Shown here piece by piece: positions 15,285 to 23,853 of a stretch of DNA of 27,521 nucleotides; within the stretch, counting starts at the first letter, position 1, and the number at the start of each line of letters is the position of its first letter. Below the pieces are notes generated by a model, which was not told the DNA's origin, searched no databases, and saw only the letters and a program-made list of their open reading frames with translations. Made by a program: the position numbers and the translations under genes. This DNA comes from DATKKX01 sp035542775 (GTDB lineage Bacteria; Planctomycetota; Phycisphaerae; UBA1845; UTPLA1), in contig DATKKX010000175.1 in the NCBI GenBank assembly GCA_035542775.1, positions 1 to 27,521 of the forward strand, read 5' to 3'.

Positions 15285-16988
15285 TCAGGGCTCTCCCAGA
15301 GAGGATTGGCATTGATCAAGGGCAGGTGCGGGGTTCGGCCCCGTCAAGGAGAGGACGACACACCGCTCACCAGCAAGCGATCCCCTGACGACGACTTCCG
15401 TCCTGACTGCAAGCTCCGGTGGGAGTTGGCTTGCGTCGTCCTCCGTGCAGAGACAGTAAGCCTTGTCCCTGATCTGGGACAGAACGCTCGTGGATCCGGC
15501 AAAGTAAGGCCGAATCGGTTTGCCATAGTTCGCCGCCAGAACCATATCGTCGGTATCCGGGGTGAAACGATAGAAGACGAGTTCTCGCGGCTCCCTCATT
15601 TGTTGCGCTTTAAGCAGAGCGACAAAGTCCTCCGAAGGACGGTGGCTGAGCATCAGAGGCTCGACGATACCTGCACATGTCATCACCAGGCCCGCTGCTC
15701 CCGCGACCAAAACCGGCAGATGGTCGGGCATCGCCCCCTCTGTTTTCGATCGGAGCGCGTAAACGGGCAGTCCCCACAGAACCGTGCAGATGATCGCCGC
15801 CAGCAGACACGCCCCCCGATCGACGCCCAACAGGCGTCCTTTCCACGCCAGTGCTGCGCAGACGATCGCGGCTGCGAAGGGGACTGTCAGGCACAGCCGA
15901 TGAAGAACAGTGCGGATCCAACGGAGAAATCGCGGCTGATCAGGCTCGATCATCAGGTAGGAGGCGATCAGCGCCAGGGCCGGCACGCAAGGCAGGATGT
16001 AGCGAATCTTCTTGTCCGCGGGCACGGACATACCCAGAAGCACCACCAGAGCCCACACACCGGCACTGAACAGCAGGCGGTGATCGGCATTCGCGCGCTT
16101 CATGATAGGTTTCCATCGAAAAGCGATGACCAGCAAAGCGACCGGGTAAGCGAGGGCATAAGGGCCGAGGCCTGCGATCCAGTAATAGAGAAACCTTCTC
16201 CCGCCGGCCCCCAGTCGCCCGGACACCTGCATATGAAAAACGCGGCGGGCAAAGTCCGCGCCGCCCTGATGCTCCGCGGCAATCCAGAGGCCCGCGCCGC
16301 CGGCCACCAGCACGACAGACGCCGAAACGCCGACCATCACCAGCCCCTGGTAATCCCCTTCGCACAAGAAGAACGCGCAGACGACGGCAGCGGGGACGAT
16401 GAGCCCAATCGGTCCGCGGCAGGCCAGACCAGCGAGGAAAAGCAGAGGTAAAGCCCACCGCCGTCGTCGAGCCTTGGGGGAGGACGGGGAATACACCAGA
16501 TAGAAGCAGACCGCCGTTACCAGACTCGTGTACTGATCCAGCGACACACTGCGGGCCGATTGCACAAAAGCGAAAGTGAGACCGGCGAAGCTGGCCGCGC
16601 ACAATCCCCAGCGGCGGGATCGCAGCGCACCGATGAGATACGACACGGCGAGGATCCCGGCTGAGACCAGGGCGGTCGGGAGGGTGACCACAAAAGGCGT
16701 GACGCGGCCGAACAGCAGTGACAGAACGTAAATGGGCAGGATTGTCGTCGCGGGGTAGTCGGGATACGGTCCCATGTGGCTCACGGGGAAGAACGTCGGG
16801 CCGGTTTGCAGCATGTGCTGGGTGAACACAGCGAAACGGGCATCCATCCCGATGAATGCGTGGGAAACATTGAAGCCAAACAGGACCGTACCGATGATCA
16901 AGATCGCCAGGACATTACTCCGTCGATGGCTATGCTCGCTGATCGCGGAAGTGGCGCAGCTCGTCTGCCCTGTTATGGCGATTGACAC
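15285..16988 (-). CDS. ArnT-like GT-C glycosyltransferase, second copy (divergent)
   Basis: A 567-residue integral membrane protein with about 11-13 hydrophobic segments and a C-terminal periplasmic-type domain (from about 460: FVALLKAQQMREPRELVFYRFTPDTDD). It has the layout of GT39/GT83 enzymes, which use polyprenyl-phosphate sugar donors. The first outer loop has GMDARFAVFTQHML, keeping an acidic residue in the expected region. The usual downstream KPP/KPL motif is replaced by PDYPATTILPIYVL. RYILPCVPALALIASY matches the usual internal motif. The GTG start at 16988 has GGGAGG upstream. It overlaps the end of arnD by 16 bp and is the last gene of the operon. By context it may transfer L-Ara4N or a related sugar to a second acceptor. 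Orthology with ArnT is not shown. Confidence 0.82.
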   Translation of the reverse strand: MSIAITGQTSCATSAISEHSHRRSNVLAILIIGTVLFGFNVSHAFIGMDARFAVFTQHMLQTGPTFFPVSHMGPYPDYPATTILPIYVLSLLFGRVTPFVVTLPTALVSAGILAVSYLIGALRSRRWGLCAASFAGLTFAFVQSARSVSLDQYTSLVTAVCFYLVYSPSSPKARRRRWALPLLFLAGLACRGPIGLIVPAAVVCAFFLCEGDYQGLVMVGVSASVVLVAGGAGLWIAAEHQGGADFARRVFHMQVSGRLGAGGRRFLYYWIAGLGPYALAYPVALLVIAFRWKPIMKRANADHRLLFSAGVWALVVLLGMSVPADKKIRYILPCVPALALIASYLMIEPDQPRFLRWIRTVLHRLCLTVPFAAAIVCAALAWKGRLLGVDRGACLLAAIICTVLWGLPVYALRSKTEGAMPDHLPVLVAGAAGLVMTCAGIVEPLMLSHRPSEDFVALLKAQQMREPRELVFYRFTPDTDDMVLAANYGKPIRPYFAGSTSVLSQIRDKAYCLCTEDDASQLPPELAVRTEVVVRGSLAGERCVVLSLTGPNPAPALDQCQSSLGEP

Positions 16989-17857
16989 GAAACCCAGCCC
17001 TCCCGGCCGGGTATCGTCCGTGGGACCAGCGACCCTGTCAAGATCGTGGCGGCAGGACCGAGCAGGTCGCCGAAGGGCACGAACTCTCCCCGGCGGCCGC
17101 GCACGAGCCTGACGAAGTCATCGAACACGCCCAGGCAGGAAATGCCCTCGACTTCTGCATGGATGGTCAGGGTGTTGAGCTTGTCAGGGGCAAGCAGCGA
17201 GGCGAGATGCTCGTTGTAGTTGCGGTTGTCGATGCCGTCCCGGCCGAGGACTTCATCGTATGTCGGCAGACTCACCGGAACCTGTGGCGTGGACAGAACC
17301 CTGCCGGCGACGACCGGTCTGAAAATACTCTCGCCGCGACAGTCGCTGTTGTACTGGAACCCGAACGACTCTTTCTCCACCAGCACGCGATCCTGACAGC
17401 GCCAGCCGGGTACGGCGGAACACGTCGGGCGGCGGCCCAGTATCCCGCTGAGCAGTTCGACGCCGCGATCCAGCGACTGCCGGATCTCACCGGCGTCCAT
17501 CGTTTCAAGGTGCATTTGCCAGCGATGGTGGTCCCAGGCGTGAAGTCCGACCTCATGCCCGGCATCCGCCGTCGAGCGGATGACATCCGCCAATCGCTTG
17601 CCGATGACCGGTCCAGGCCACAGCGTGCCGCGCAGGAGGATGTCCCATCCGTACAGGCCGGGCGCCTTGGTCCTTAGCATTTTGTGGAAAAAGTGCGGGC
17701 GGAGCAGGCGCCACAGGTGCCGTCCCATGTTGTCGGGGCCGACCGAAAAGAAGAACGATGCGCGGATCGAGTGGCGGTCGAGCAGCCGCAGCAGGTTAGG
17801 GACTCCGAGGCGGGTGCCGCGGAACGTGTCAACGTCGATCCGCAACCCCACGTTCAT
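16973..17857 (-). CDS. arnD: 4-deoxy-4-formamido-L-arabinose-phosphoundecaprenol deformylase
   Basis: A 294-residue NodB-fold polysaccharide-deacetylase-family enzyme, against 296 in E. coli ArnD. It removes the formyl group from undecaprenyl-phosphate-linked Ara4FN so that the free amine can be transferred. Family-specific blocks are nearly invariant: VGLRIDVDTFRGTRLGVP (metal/catalytic Asp), FFSVGPDNMGRHLWRLL, LYGWDILLRGTLWPG, GHEVGLHAWDHHRWQ (metal histidines) and SDCRGESIFRPVV. ATG 17857 places these motifs at the usual distance from the N-terminus. A longer frame to 17899 lies inside the ArnA tail. It overlaps the end of arnA by 29 bp and the next gene by 16 bp, so the three are surely co-transcribed. 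Confidence 0.95.
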   Translation of the reverse strand: MNVGLRIDVDTFRGTRLGVPNLLRLLDRHSIRASFFFSVGPDNMGRHLWRLLRPHFFHKMLRTKAPGLYGWDILLRGTLWPGPVIGKRLADVIRSTADAGHEVGLHAWDHHRWQMHLETMDAGEIRQSLDRGVELLSGILGRRPTCSAVPGWRCQDRVLVEKESFGFQYNSDCRGESIFRPVVAGRVLSTPQVPVSLPTYDEVLGRDGIDNRNYNEHLASLLAPDKLNTLTIHAEVEGISCLGVFDDFVRLVRGRRGEFVPFGDLLGPAATILTGSLVPRTIPGREGWVSCQSP

Positions 17858-19934
17858 TGGCCAACGCACCTCGTTGGGCCGGGGCGGCCTGCCCGGCATC
17901 GGTGGAGCTTTCCTTCATCGCCTTGGCCTCGCCGCCGGTTCCGCGAAACCACTCCTCGTTCTCCAGGTAATCGCGAAGGAAGAAATCCAGTGTGCGTTCC
18001 ACCGACTCCTCGAGCCCTACGACCGGCTCCCAGTCCAGCAGCCGTCGGGCGTTGCGAATGCTGGGGCGGCGGTGCTGGACATCCTGGTAGCCCTCGCCGT
18101 AGTACGCGCCGCTCTCCAGCTCCTGGAAGCCCGCAAACGGCGGGAACAGGGCCCGCAACGGATGCTGCTCAAACTTCATCACCAGCATGCCGGCGAGATC
18201 GCGGATGCTGGCCTCGTTCCTGGGATTGCCGATGTTGATGATCTGGCCGTCGCAGACCCCGTCCTTGTTCTCAATAATGCGGAAGAGCGCCTCGATGCCC
18301 TCGCGCACGTCGGTGAAGCAGCGCTTCTGCTTCCCTCCGTCGATAAGCTGGATGGGTCGTCCTTCGACGAGGTTGAGGATCAACTGCGTGATGACCCGCG
18401 AGCTGCCGATGCGGGCCGAGGTCAGGCTGTCGAGCTTCGGGCCGATCCAGTTGAACGGCCGGAACAGGGTAAACTTCAGCCCATCCCTCTGCCCGTACGC
18501 CCAGATAACCCGGTCGAGCATCTGCTTGCAGCAGGAGTAGATCCACCGCTGCATGCGGATGGGGCCGAGCACGAGCTTGGAGTTGTCCTCGTTGAATTCA
18601 TCTTCGTCGCACATCCCGTAGACCTCGGAGGTCGATGGGAATACGACGCGCTTTTTGTACTTGGCGCAATAGCGAATGACCCGCAGGTTCTCCTCGAAGT
18701 CCAGCTCGAAGACGTTCAGCGGATTCCGCACGTATTCGATCGGCGTGGCGATGGCCACCAGCGGCAGGACCAGATCACACTTCTTGATGTGATACTCGAT
18801 CCACTCACGGTGGATGGCGATGTCGCCTTCGTCAAAGTGGAAGCCCGGCTCCTTCAACAGATGCTGGATGTAGTTGGACCGCAGGTCCATCCCATGCACT
18901 TCGTAGTCGCGTGCCGCCAGCAGCCGCTCGCTGAGCGCGTTTCCGATGAACCCGTTGACGCCCAGTATGAGGACGCTCTTTTTGCGGCCGGCCTTGCGAC
19001 GATTCAGCACTGATGGGCCGAAGCGCATGCCCGGCAGGATGTTCATGTCGCGGGCCAGTTGAGTTCCGCTCACCACCGGGCTGCCGCTGGCCTCCGCCAG
19101 CTCGACTCGCACGGCCCCTGTTTCGCAAGCGATGATCAAGGGGTCGACGGAAACGACTGTCCCGGGCTTGGCTGTCGGCTGGTCGCTGTCGGTCTCGGAT
19201 ACCGCCCAGAAGAAGCACTTCTTGTCAGCCAGGAAGCTGAACGCCCCGGGATATGGCCGCGTGACGGCTCGGACCAGGTTGCGCACCTGGCAAGCCGGTT
19301 TGGCCCAGTCGATTTCCCCGTCGGCCGGCTTGCGGCCGCCGAAGTACGTGGCCTTGGAGTGATCCTGCGGAGCGCGCGGTGCGGTACCGTCCAAGATTTG
19401 CGGGAGGACCTCGTCAAGCATGGTAGCCGAAACCCGGCAGGCCTCCTCGTGCAGTGACACGGCGGTGTCGTTCTCCGAAATCGGGATACGCCGCTGGCAG
19501 ACGATATCGCCGTCGTCCGGCCTGGGCGTCATATAGTGCAGCGTGACGCCGGTTTCGGTTTCACCGTTCACCAGCACCCAGTTGATCGGGCAGCGGCCGC
19601 GATACCGCGGCAGCAACGCGGAATGCAGGTTCAAGCAACCATGCCGCGGAATGTCCAGGATGGCCGGCTTGAGCAGCTTGCGGTAGGAAAAGGAGAACAG
19701 GATATCCGGCTTCAGGTTGGCGATCCGTCGCGCCCAAAGAGGATGATTGATGTCATCTGGAGCGAAAACCGGTATGTTCCTGGAGGCCGCCAGCTCGGCG
19801 ACGGAGCGGAACCATATGTTCTCGTGGGCATCATCCCGATGGGTGAAGACGGCGGCGATCTCGAAGCCGTTGCGCAGCAGCGCCTCGAGGCCGGTGCAAC
19901 CGATGTTGTGGTAGGCCAGGACGATCGCTTTCAT
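17829..19934 (-). CDS. arnA: Bifunctional UDP-glucuronate decarboxylase / UDP-L-Ara4N formyltransferase
   Basis: A 701-residue fusion of the two ArnA enzymes. The N-terminal formyltransferase (1-305) has N102, H104 (LNLHSALLPRYRG) and D140 (RPDDGD), the same numbers as in E. coli. The C-terminal decarboxylase (about 316-660) has the NAD-binding GVNGFIGN, S435/E436 in PSTSEVYG, Y465 and K469 in the YxxxK motif, and GYQDVQHRRPSIRNARRLL near the end. All catalytic positions I could place are intact. It oxidatively decarboxylates UDP-glucuronate to the 4-keto pentose and, after ArnB, N-formylates UDP-L-Ara4N. Beyond the usual end there is an extra, low-complexity tail of about 40 residues that overlaps the start of arnD. 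Its ATG overlaps the arnC stop (ATGA, 19931-19934). Confidence 0.96.
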   Translation of the reverse strand: MKAIVLAYHNIGCTGLEALLRNGFEIAAVFTHRDDAHENIWFRSVAELAASRNIPVFAPDDINHPLWARRIANLKPDILFSFSYRKLLKPAILDIPRHGCLNLHSALLPRYRGRCPINWVLVNGETETGVTLHYMTPRPDDGDIVCQRRIPISENDTAVSLHEEACRVSATMLDEVLPQILDGTAPRAPQDHSKATYFGGRKPADGEIDWAKPACQVRNLVRAVTRPYPGAFSFLADKKCFFWAVSETDSDQPTAKPGTVVSVDPLIIACETGAVRVELAEASGSPVVSGTQLARDMNILPGMRFGPSVLNRRKAGRKKSVLILGVNGFIGNALSERLLAARDYEVHGMDLRSNYIQHLLKEPGFHFDEGDIAIHREWIEYHIKKCDLVLPLVAIATPIEYVRNPLNVFELDFEENLRVIRYCAKYKKRVVFPSTSEVYGMCDEDEFNEDNSKLVLGPIRMQRWIYSCCKQMLDRVIWAYGQRDGLKFTLFRPFNWIGPKLDSLTSARIGSSRVITQLILNLVEGRPIQLIDGGKQKRCFTDVREGIEALFRIIENKDGVCDGQIINIGNPRNEASIRDLAGMLVMKFEQHPLRALFPPFAGFQELESGAYYGEGYQDVQHRRPSIRNARRLLDWEPVVGLEESVERTLDFFLRDYLENEEWFRGTGGEAKAMKESSTDAGQAAPAQRGALANERGVADRR

Positions 19935-20923
19935 GCCAGCACCTCGGATACTCTCACCGATCGCGAACGAATCTCGGTGGGGCTCCGCCCGACGACCTCC
20001 CGGATGCAGTAACGCGGGCGGGCCCTCACATCGTGGTAGATCCTGCCGATGTATTCGCCCAGCAGACCGATGCCGATGAACTGCGCCCCGATCAGCGTGA
20101 ACAGCACGGCGAACAGCGTGAACACGCCCTCGGCCGCCCAGTGCGGTCCGTAAATCAGCCGCATGATTAACAGAAAGATGCCCATGCCGACGCCGCCCGC
20201 CGCCGCCAGGCCGCCCAGCACGCTCAACAAGCGGAGCGGAAAGGTCGTCATGCTGGTCAACAGGTCGAACTGTAGGTTGACCAGCTTTCGCAGATTGTAC
20301 TTGGAGTCGCCGCCGGCCCGGCTGCCGTGCCGCACCTCGAGCTCGGCGGTCTTGTGAGCGAAATAGTTGGCCAGAACCGGGATGAACGTGCTGTGCTCGG
20401 TGCACTTGAGCATGGCGTCGACGACGTTGCGGCGATAGGCGCGGAGCATGCAGCCGTAGTCGTGCATCATGATGCCCGTGGCCCGCTGGACGCCCTTGTT
20501 CACAATGAAGGAGGCGAGCCGCCGGAACAGGCTGTCTTGCCGCGGAACACGCACGGTCCCGACCACGTCCACGCCCTCCTCGATCTTCCGAATCAGCCGT
20601 GGTATCTCTTCGGGCGGGTTCTGCAGATCGGCGTCGAGGGTCACGACGATATCGCCCCGGGATTGCTCGAATCCGGCCATGACCGCGGCGTGCTGTCCGT
20701 AATTGCGATTCAACAGGACGCCGATCACCCGTCCGTGATGCTTGTCGACGGCCTCGGCGATCCGCTGGGCGGAGTCATCGGCGCTCCCGTCGTCCACCAG
20801 AATCAACTCGAAGCTGCCATTGGCACCGTCGCAGGCGGCGATGCACCGGCGGATCAGTTCATCGATCGTCGCCTGCTCGTTGTACACCGGTACCACGATC
20901 GAGATCAAAGGGGGCGGATTCAT
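19931..20923 (-). CDS. arnC: Undecaprenyl-phosphate 4-deoxy-4-formamido-L-arabinose transferase
   Basis: A 330-residue GT2-family membrane enzyme, against 322 in E. coli. It moves Ara4FN from UDP to undecaprenyl phosphate at the inner face of the membrane. Seen are ISIVVPVYNEQATIDELI, ELILVDDGSADDSA, the ArnC-typical VIGVLLNRNYGQHAAVMAGF, the metal-binding TLDADLQNPPEEI, RRLASFIVNKGVQRATG and HDYGCMLRAYRR. Two C-terminal transmembrane helices follow (about 235-260 and 268-292). The DPM1-like family also includes glucosyl and mannosyl transferases; the surrounding arn genes settle the choice. GGAGGT lies eight bases before the ATG, and the gap to arnB is only 25 bp. Confidence 0.95.
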   Translation of the reverse strand: MNPPPLISIVVPVYNEQATIDELIRRCIAACDGANGSFELILVDDGSADDSAQRIAEAVDKHHGRVIGVLLNRNYGQHAAVMAGFEQSRGDIVVTLDADLQNPPEEIPRLIRKIEEGVDVVGTVRVPRQDSLFRRLASFIVNKGVQRATGIMMHDYGCMLRAYRRNVVDAMLKCTEHSTFIPVLANYFAHKTAELEVRHGSRAGGDSKYNLRKLVNLQFDLLTSMTTFPLRLLSVLGGLAAAGGVGMGIFLLIMRLIYGPHWAAEGVFTLFAVLFTLIGAQFIGIGLLGEYIGRIYHDVRARPRYCIREVVGRSPTEIRSRSVRVSEVLA

Positions 20924-20948
20924 ACCGAGGTACCTCCCGTAACGTCAT

Positions 20949-22103
20949 TCACCCGCGGTGCAGGACATCCTTGATGGCATCTACGACATCGTCGACGTCC
21001 TCAAAGGTCATATCCGGAAAGAGCGGCAAGGAGCAAATTCGGTCCGAGTTCCATTCAGTGTCGGGTAGCATACCGCGCTTTCCGCCAAACGTCTCGGCGT
21101 AGTACTTCTGCAGGTGCACGGCCCGAAAATGTAGGCCCGTACCGATGTTTTTCCGCTTCAGGGCTTCCATGAACTCGTCGCGGGTGATACTGGTCTGCTC
21201 CGCATCCAGGCGGACGATGAACAGATGCCAGGCGTGCTTTATGGGATATGACGGATCGGAGAGAGACCGGATCTCCTTCATCCCCTCCAGCCGCTGGCGA
21301 TATCTCATCGCCAAGGCAGTCCGCTTGGCGATGAATTCATCCAGCCGCGTGAGCTGTCCCAGACCCAGCACGGCACAGATGTCCGGCATGTTGTACTTGT
21401 AGCCGGGTTCGAGCGTCTCCGCCTGCGGCGAGCGCCCCTGCATGCGGCGGTCAAACGCATCCACGCCGAGCCCGTGGAACTTCAGCCGGCGGACGCGATC
21501 CGCCAACACCTGATCGTCGCAACAGAACATGCCGCCCTCGGCGGTGGTGATGTTCTTGATTGGATGGAATGAGAAGATCGAGATGCCCCGGCGGCCGATT
21601 CGCTCGCCCTTGTACTCGGTTCCCACGGCATGGGCCGCGTCCTCGATCACGGCGATGCCGCGGCGCTCAGCCAGGCGGCGGATCGGCTCCATGTCGACCG
21701 CGGCTCCGGCGAAATGCACCGGGACAATCAGCTTGGTGCGTGGTGTCAGGCATGCCTCAATCGTTTCCGGCGTCACCATCAGCGTATCGCGGTCAACGTC
21801 GGCGAAGACGGGCTTGGCCCCCGCAAGGACGGTGAGGTTGACCGTCGATACCCATGTCAAAGATGGAGTCACCACCTCGTCGCCCGGCCCGATCCCCAGC
21901 GCCGCCATGGCCACGTGCATCCCGCCGGTGCCCGACGACAGGGCAACGGCGTGAGGGCAGCCCACATAGTCACGGAAGGCTGCCTCGAATTCCGCGGCCT
22001 TGGGGCCGGTCGTGATCCAACCGGATCGCAGGACGTCGCCGACGGCGGCTATTTCCTTCTCGCTGATGGAGGGGCGGGAGAAAGGCAGAAACTCAGTTCT
22101 CAT
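20949..22103 (-). CDS. arnB: UDP-4-amino-4-deoxy-L-arabinose--oxoglutarate aminotransferase
   Basis: A 384-residue PLP enzyme that aminates UDP-4-keto-pentose using glutamate. The match to enterobacterial ArnB is unusually close in blocks: EFLPFSRPSI, SGWITTGPK, TPSLTWVSTVN, VDRDTLMVTPETIE, VIEDAAHAVGTEYKG, FSFHPIKNITTAEGG (Schiff-base K183), LKFHGLGVDA, PGYKYNMPDI, HAWHLFIVR, RKNIGTGLHFRAVHLQKYY and TEWNSDRICSLPLFPDMT. ATG 22103 is chosen over an upstream GTG at 22115, because GAGG lies six bases before it. It overlaps the end of the ArnT-like gene by 11 bp. It precedes arnC and arnA in the same B-C-A-D order as in enterobacteria. Confidence 0.97.
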   Translation of the reverse strand: MRTEFLPFSRPSISEKEIAAVGDVLRSGWITTGPKAAEFEAAFRDYVGCPHAVALSSGTGGMHVAMAALGIGPGDEVVTPSLTWVSTVNLTVLAGAKPVFADVDRDTLMVTPETIEACLTPRTKLIVPVHFAGAAVDMEPIRRLAERRGIAVIEDAAHAVGTEYKGERIGRRGISIFSFHPIKNITTAEGGMFCCDDQVLADRVRRLKFHGLGVDAFDRRMQGRSPQAETLEPGYKYNMPDICAVLGLGQLTRLDEFIAKRTALAMRYRQRLEGMKEIRSLSDPSYPIKHAWHLFIVRLDAEQTSITRDEFMEALKRKNIGTGLHFRAVHLQKYYAETFGGKRGMLPDTEWNSDRICSLPLFPDMTFEDVDDVVDAIKDVLHRG

Positions 22104-23853
22104 TGGACGCCTCACGAATGGTGGAGTCCGCCGCCGGTTGGTGCTCCTGCCTCAGAAAGAGCCAGGCGACCAGATCGTCCGAGGCCTCGGAGGGGTCCTT
22201 CCAGGGCTCGACCTTCTCGGTCAGATCCGGTTCTTGCGACCGATGCGGCGGGAAGCAACTTCGCGCTTTATCCACGCACTGTTGCTGCGTAATGAGGACC
22301 CTGGGTCGGTCGGCGGCCATGAACTCGCGCAGCTCGCTCTCGGTTCGCAGGACCGCCAGCGGCTTGGGGGTGTTCAAGTAGAAGAGTACCTTGTCGGAAT
22401 TGACGTTGTAGAACCGGATGTCCTCCGTGGAGACTCCCTCAATTCGCTGCTTGAGATCGAGAACGAAACTCCTTTCGTTGCGATACGCTTCAAGCAGGCC
22501 GTACTGCCAGCAGAAGAAGCCTCCCAGCAGCACCGCCGTTCCGGCGAACATCGGCCAGAGCGGTCGATGGGCCTCGGCGATCCGGCGGCTGAGCGCAAAG
22601 GCCAGCAGAATCACGACCGCCGCGGCCATTCCCATTGCAACCAGGGATACGTTCAACTCGCGCGTGACGGTGAAGTCGTAGCGCGGCGCGATCAGCCCCG
22701 CCACCAGCGGCCCGGCCAGGGCCAGCACCACGGCGCCGATCAGAATTGCGGCCTGCACGTTGCGGGCGTGCCAGCGGAGGGAATCGAGCCGTGCGTCTTT
22801 GGCGTGAGCCCAGATGATGCCCACCATCAGCGCTGCCAGCGGCAGCACGGGCAGGATGTAGTAGGAACGCCGCGATTCAGACAGCGTGAAGAAAACGAAA
22901 ATCACAAAGGCCGCCCAGGCCAGCCAGCGGGTGGGCGCGTCCAGGCTCTTCCTGATCATGATTAGCCCGATCACCGCCGCGATCAGCAGCGGCGCCCAAG
23001 GCATGAGCAGGCCCGGGAGAGCGATGAAGTAGAGGTAGGGCGGCCCCTTGTGATCGAATGCATTGAAAAATCTGGTGACGTTCTCGCGGATCACCAGGGC
23101 GAGGCCGTCGGCTCGGTAGGTGTCGGTCTTTGTTGTCGCCGCGTAGATGAAGGGCGCGAAGTAGATCGCGGCGGCCAGGATCAGCGCGACGATGTTCGAG
23201 AGAGTCAAAACCTGCCGCCAGCGTTTGTGCTCGATGATGTCCGGCAGGATGGCCAGGACCGGGACAATCACGGCGGTCAGACCCTTGGTGAGGGCGCCCA
23301 CAAACGCAATCAGCCAGAAAACCAGGAACGCGACGAAGCCGGGCCGGTCGCGTTTGTACCAATACCAGGCGATGGCCAGCATGATTGCGGCGAGGTTTTC
23401 CATGTCGGCCTCAGCGGTACGGGCATGGAAAACAAAGCCCCAGGCGGTCGCCAACATCGCGCCGGCGATCCAGCCGACCGGGGCCGACCATAACCGCCGC
23501 CCTAGCCACATGGTTGCGCCGACGGCGATCAAACCTGCCAAGGCGCCGGGCAGTCGCACCGCGAACTCGTCGAGGTTGCCGGTGAGTTTCGCCGCCGCGA
23601 TCCTGAGCCAGTACGTGAGCAGGGGTTTGTCGTTGTAGAGCTCCCCCCCGGTGGTGGGATGGAAGTAGTCGCCGCTCAGGACCATCTCCCGGGGAATCTC
23701 CGCCCAGCGTCCCTCCGAGCGCCACAGGCTGCGATCACCGAGGCCCCATAGAAGCAGGACAGCGCCGGCCAGGAGGATGGCCACATCCGGCGCCAAGCTG
23801 TACTTGCGGCCGGCCGGGGGGGCGGACAGGGAGGCTTCCGGCGTGGTCGTCAT
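22093..23853 (-). CDS. ArnT-like GT-C aminoarabinose transferase, first copy
   Basis: A 586-residue polytopic membrane protein of the GT39/GT83 (PMT-like) family, slightly longer than E. coli ArnT (550). It has about 12 hydrophobic segments and a soluble C-terminal domain. Key motifs are WRSEGRWAEIPREMVLSGDYFHP, matching ArnT's first loop DETRYAEISREML, and LYNDKPLLTYWL, matching the EKP motif. The further blocks are RLPGALAGLIAVGATMWLGRRL, TAEADMENLAAIMLAIAWYW and RRSYYILPVLPLAALMVG. ArnT transfers L-Ara4N from undecaprenyl phosphate to lipid A on the outer face of the inner membrane. The loop Asp of ArnT is Ser here, while the Glu is kept. I recall SEGRWAEI as a common variant in environmental homologues. 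ATG 23853 overlaps the previous stop (ATGA). Role by context: L-Ara4N transfer. The acceptor is unknown. Confidence 0.88.
   Translation of the reverse strand: MTTTPEASLSAPPAGRKYSLAPDVAILLAGAVLLLWGLGDRSLWRSEGRWAEIPREMVLSGDYFHPTTGGELYNDKPLLTYWLRIAAAKLTGNLDEFAVRLPGALAGLIAVGATMWLGRRLWSAPVGWIAGAMLATAWGFVFHARTAEADMENLAAIMLAIAWYWYKRDRPGFVAFLVFWLIAFVGALTKGLTAVIVPVLAILPDIIEHKRWRQVLTLSNIVALILAAAIYFAPFIYAATTKTDTYRADGLALVIRENVTRFFNAFDHKGPPYLYFIALPGLLMPWAPLLIAAVIGLIMIRKSLDAPTRWLAWAAFVIFVFFTLSESRRSYYILPVLPLAALMVGIIWAHAKDARLDSLRWHARNVQAAILIGAVVLALAGPLVAGLIAPRYDFTVTRELNVSLVAMGMAAAVVILLAFALSRRIAEAHRPLWPMFAGTAVLLGGFFCWQYGLLEAYRNERSFVLDLKQRIEGVSTEDIRFYNVNSDKVLFYLNTPKPLAVLRTESELREFMAADRPRVLITQQQCVDKARSCFPPHRSQEPDLTEKVEPWKDPSEASDDLVAWLFLRQEHQPAADSTIREASNEN

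Noticed and set aside
19935..20405. N-terminal extension of the arnA reading frame (to 858 codons)
   Set aside because: It lies inside arnC. The formyltransferase motif spacing and the ATGA overlap fix the start at 19934.
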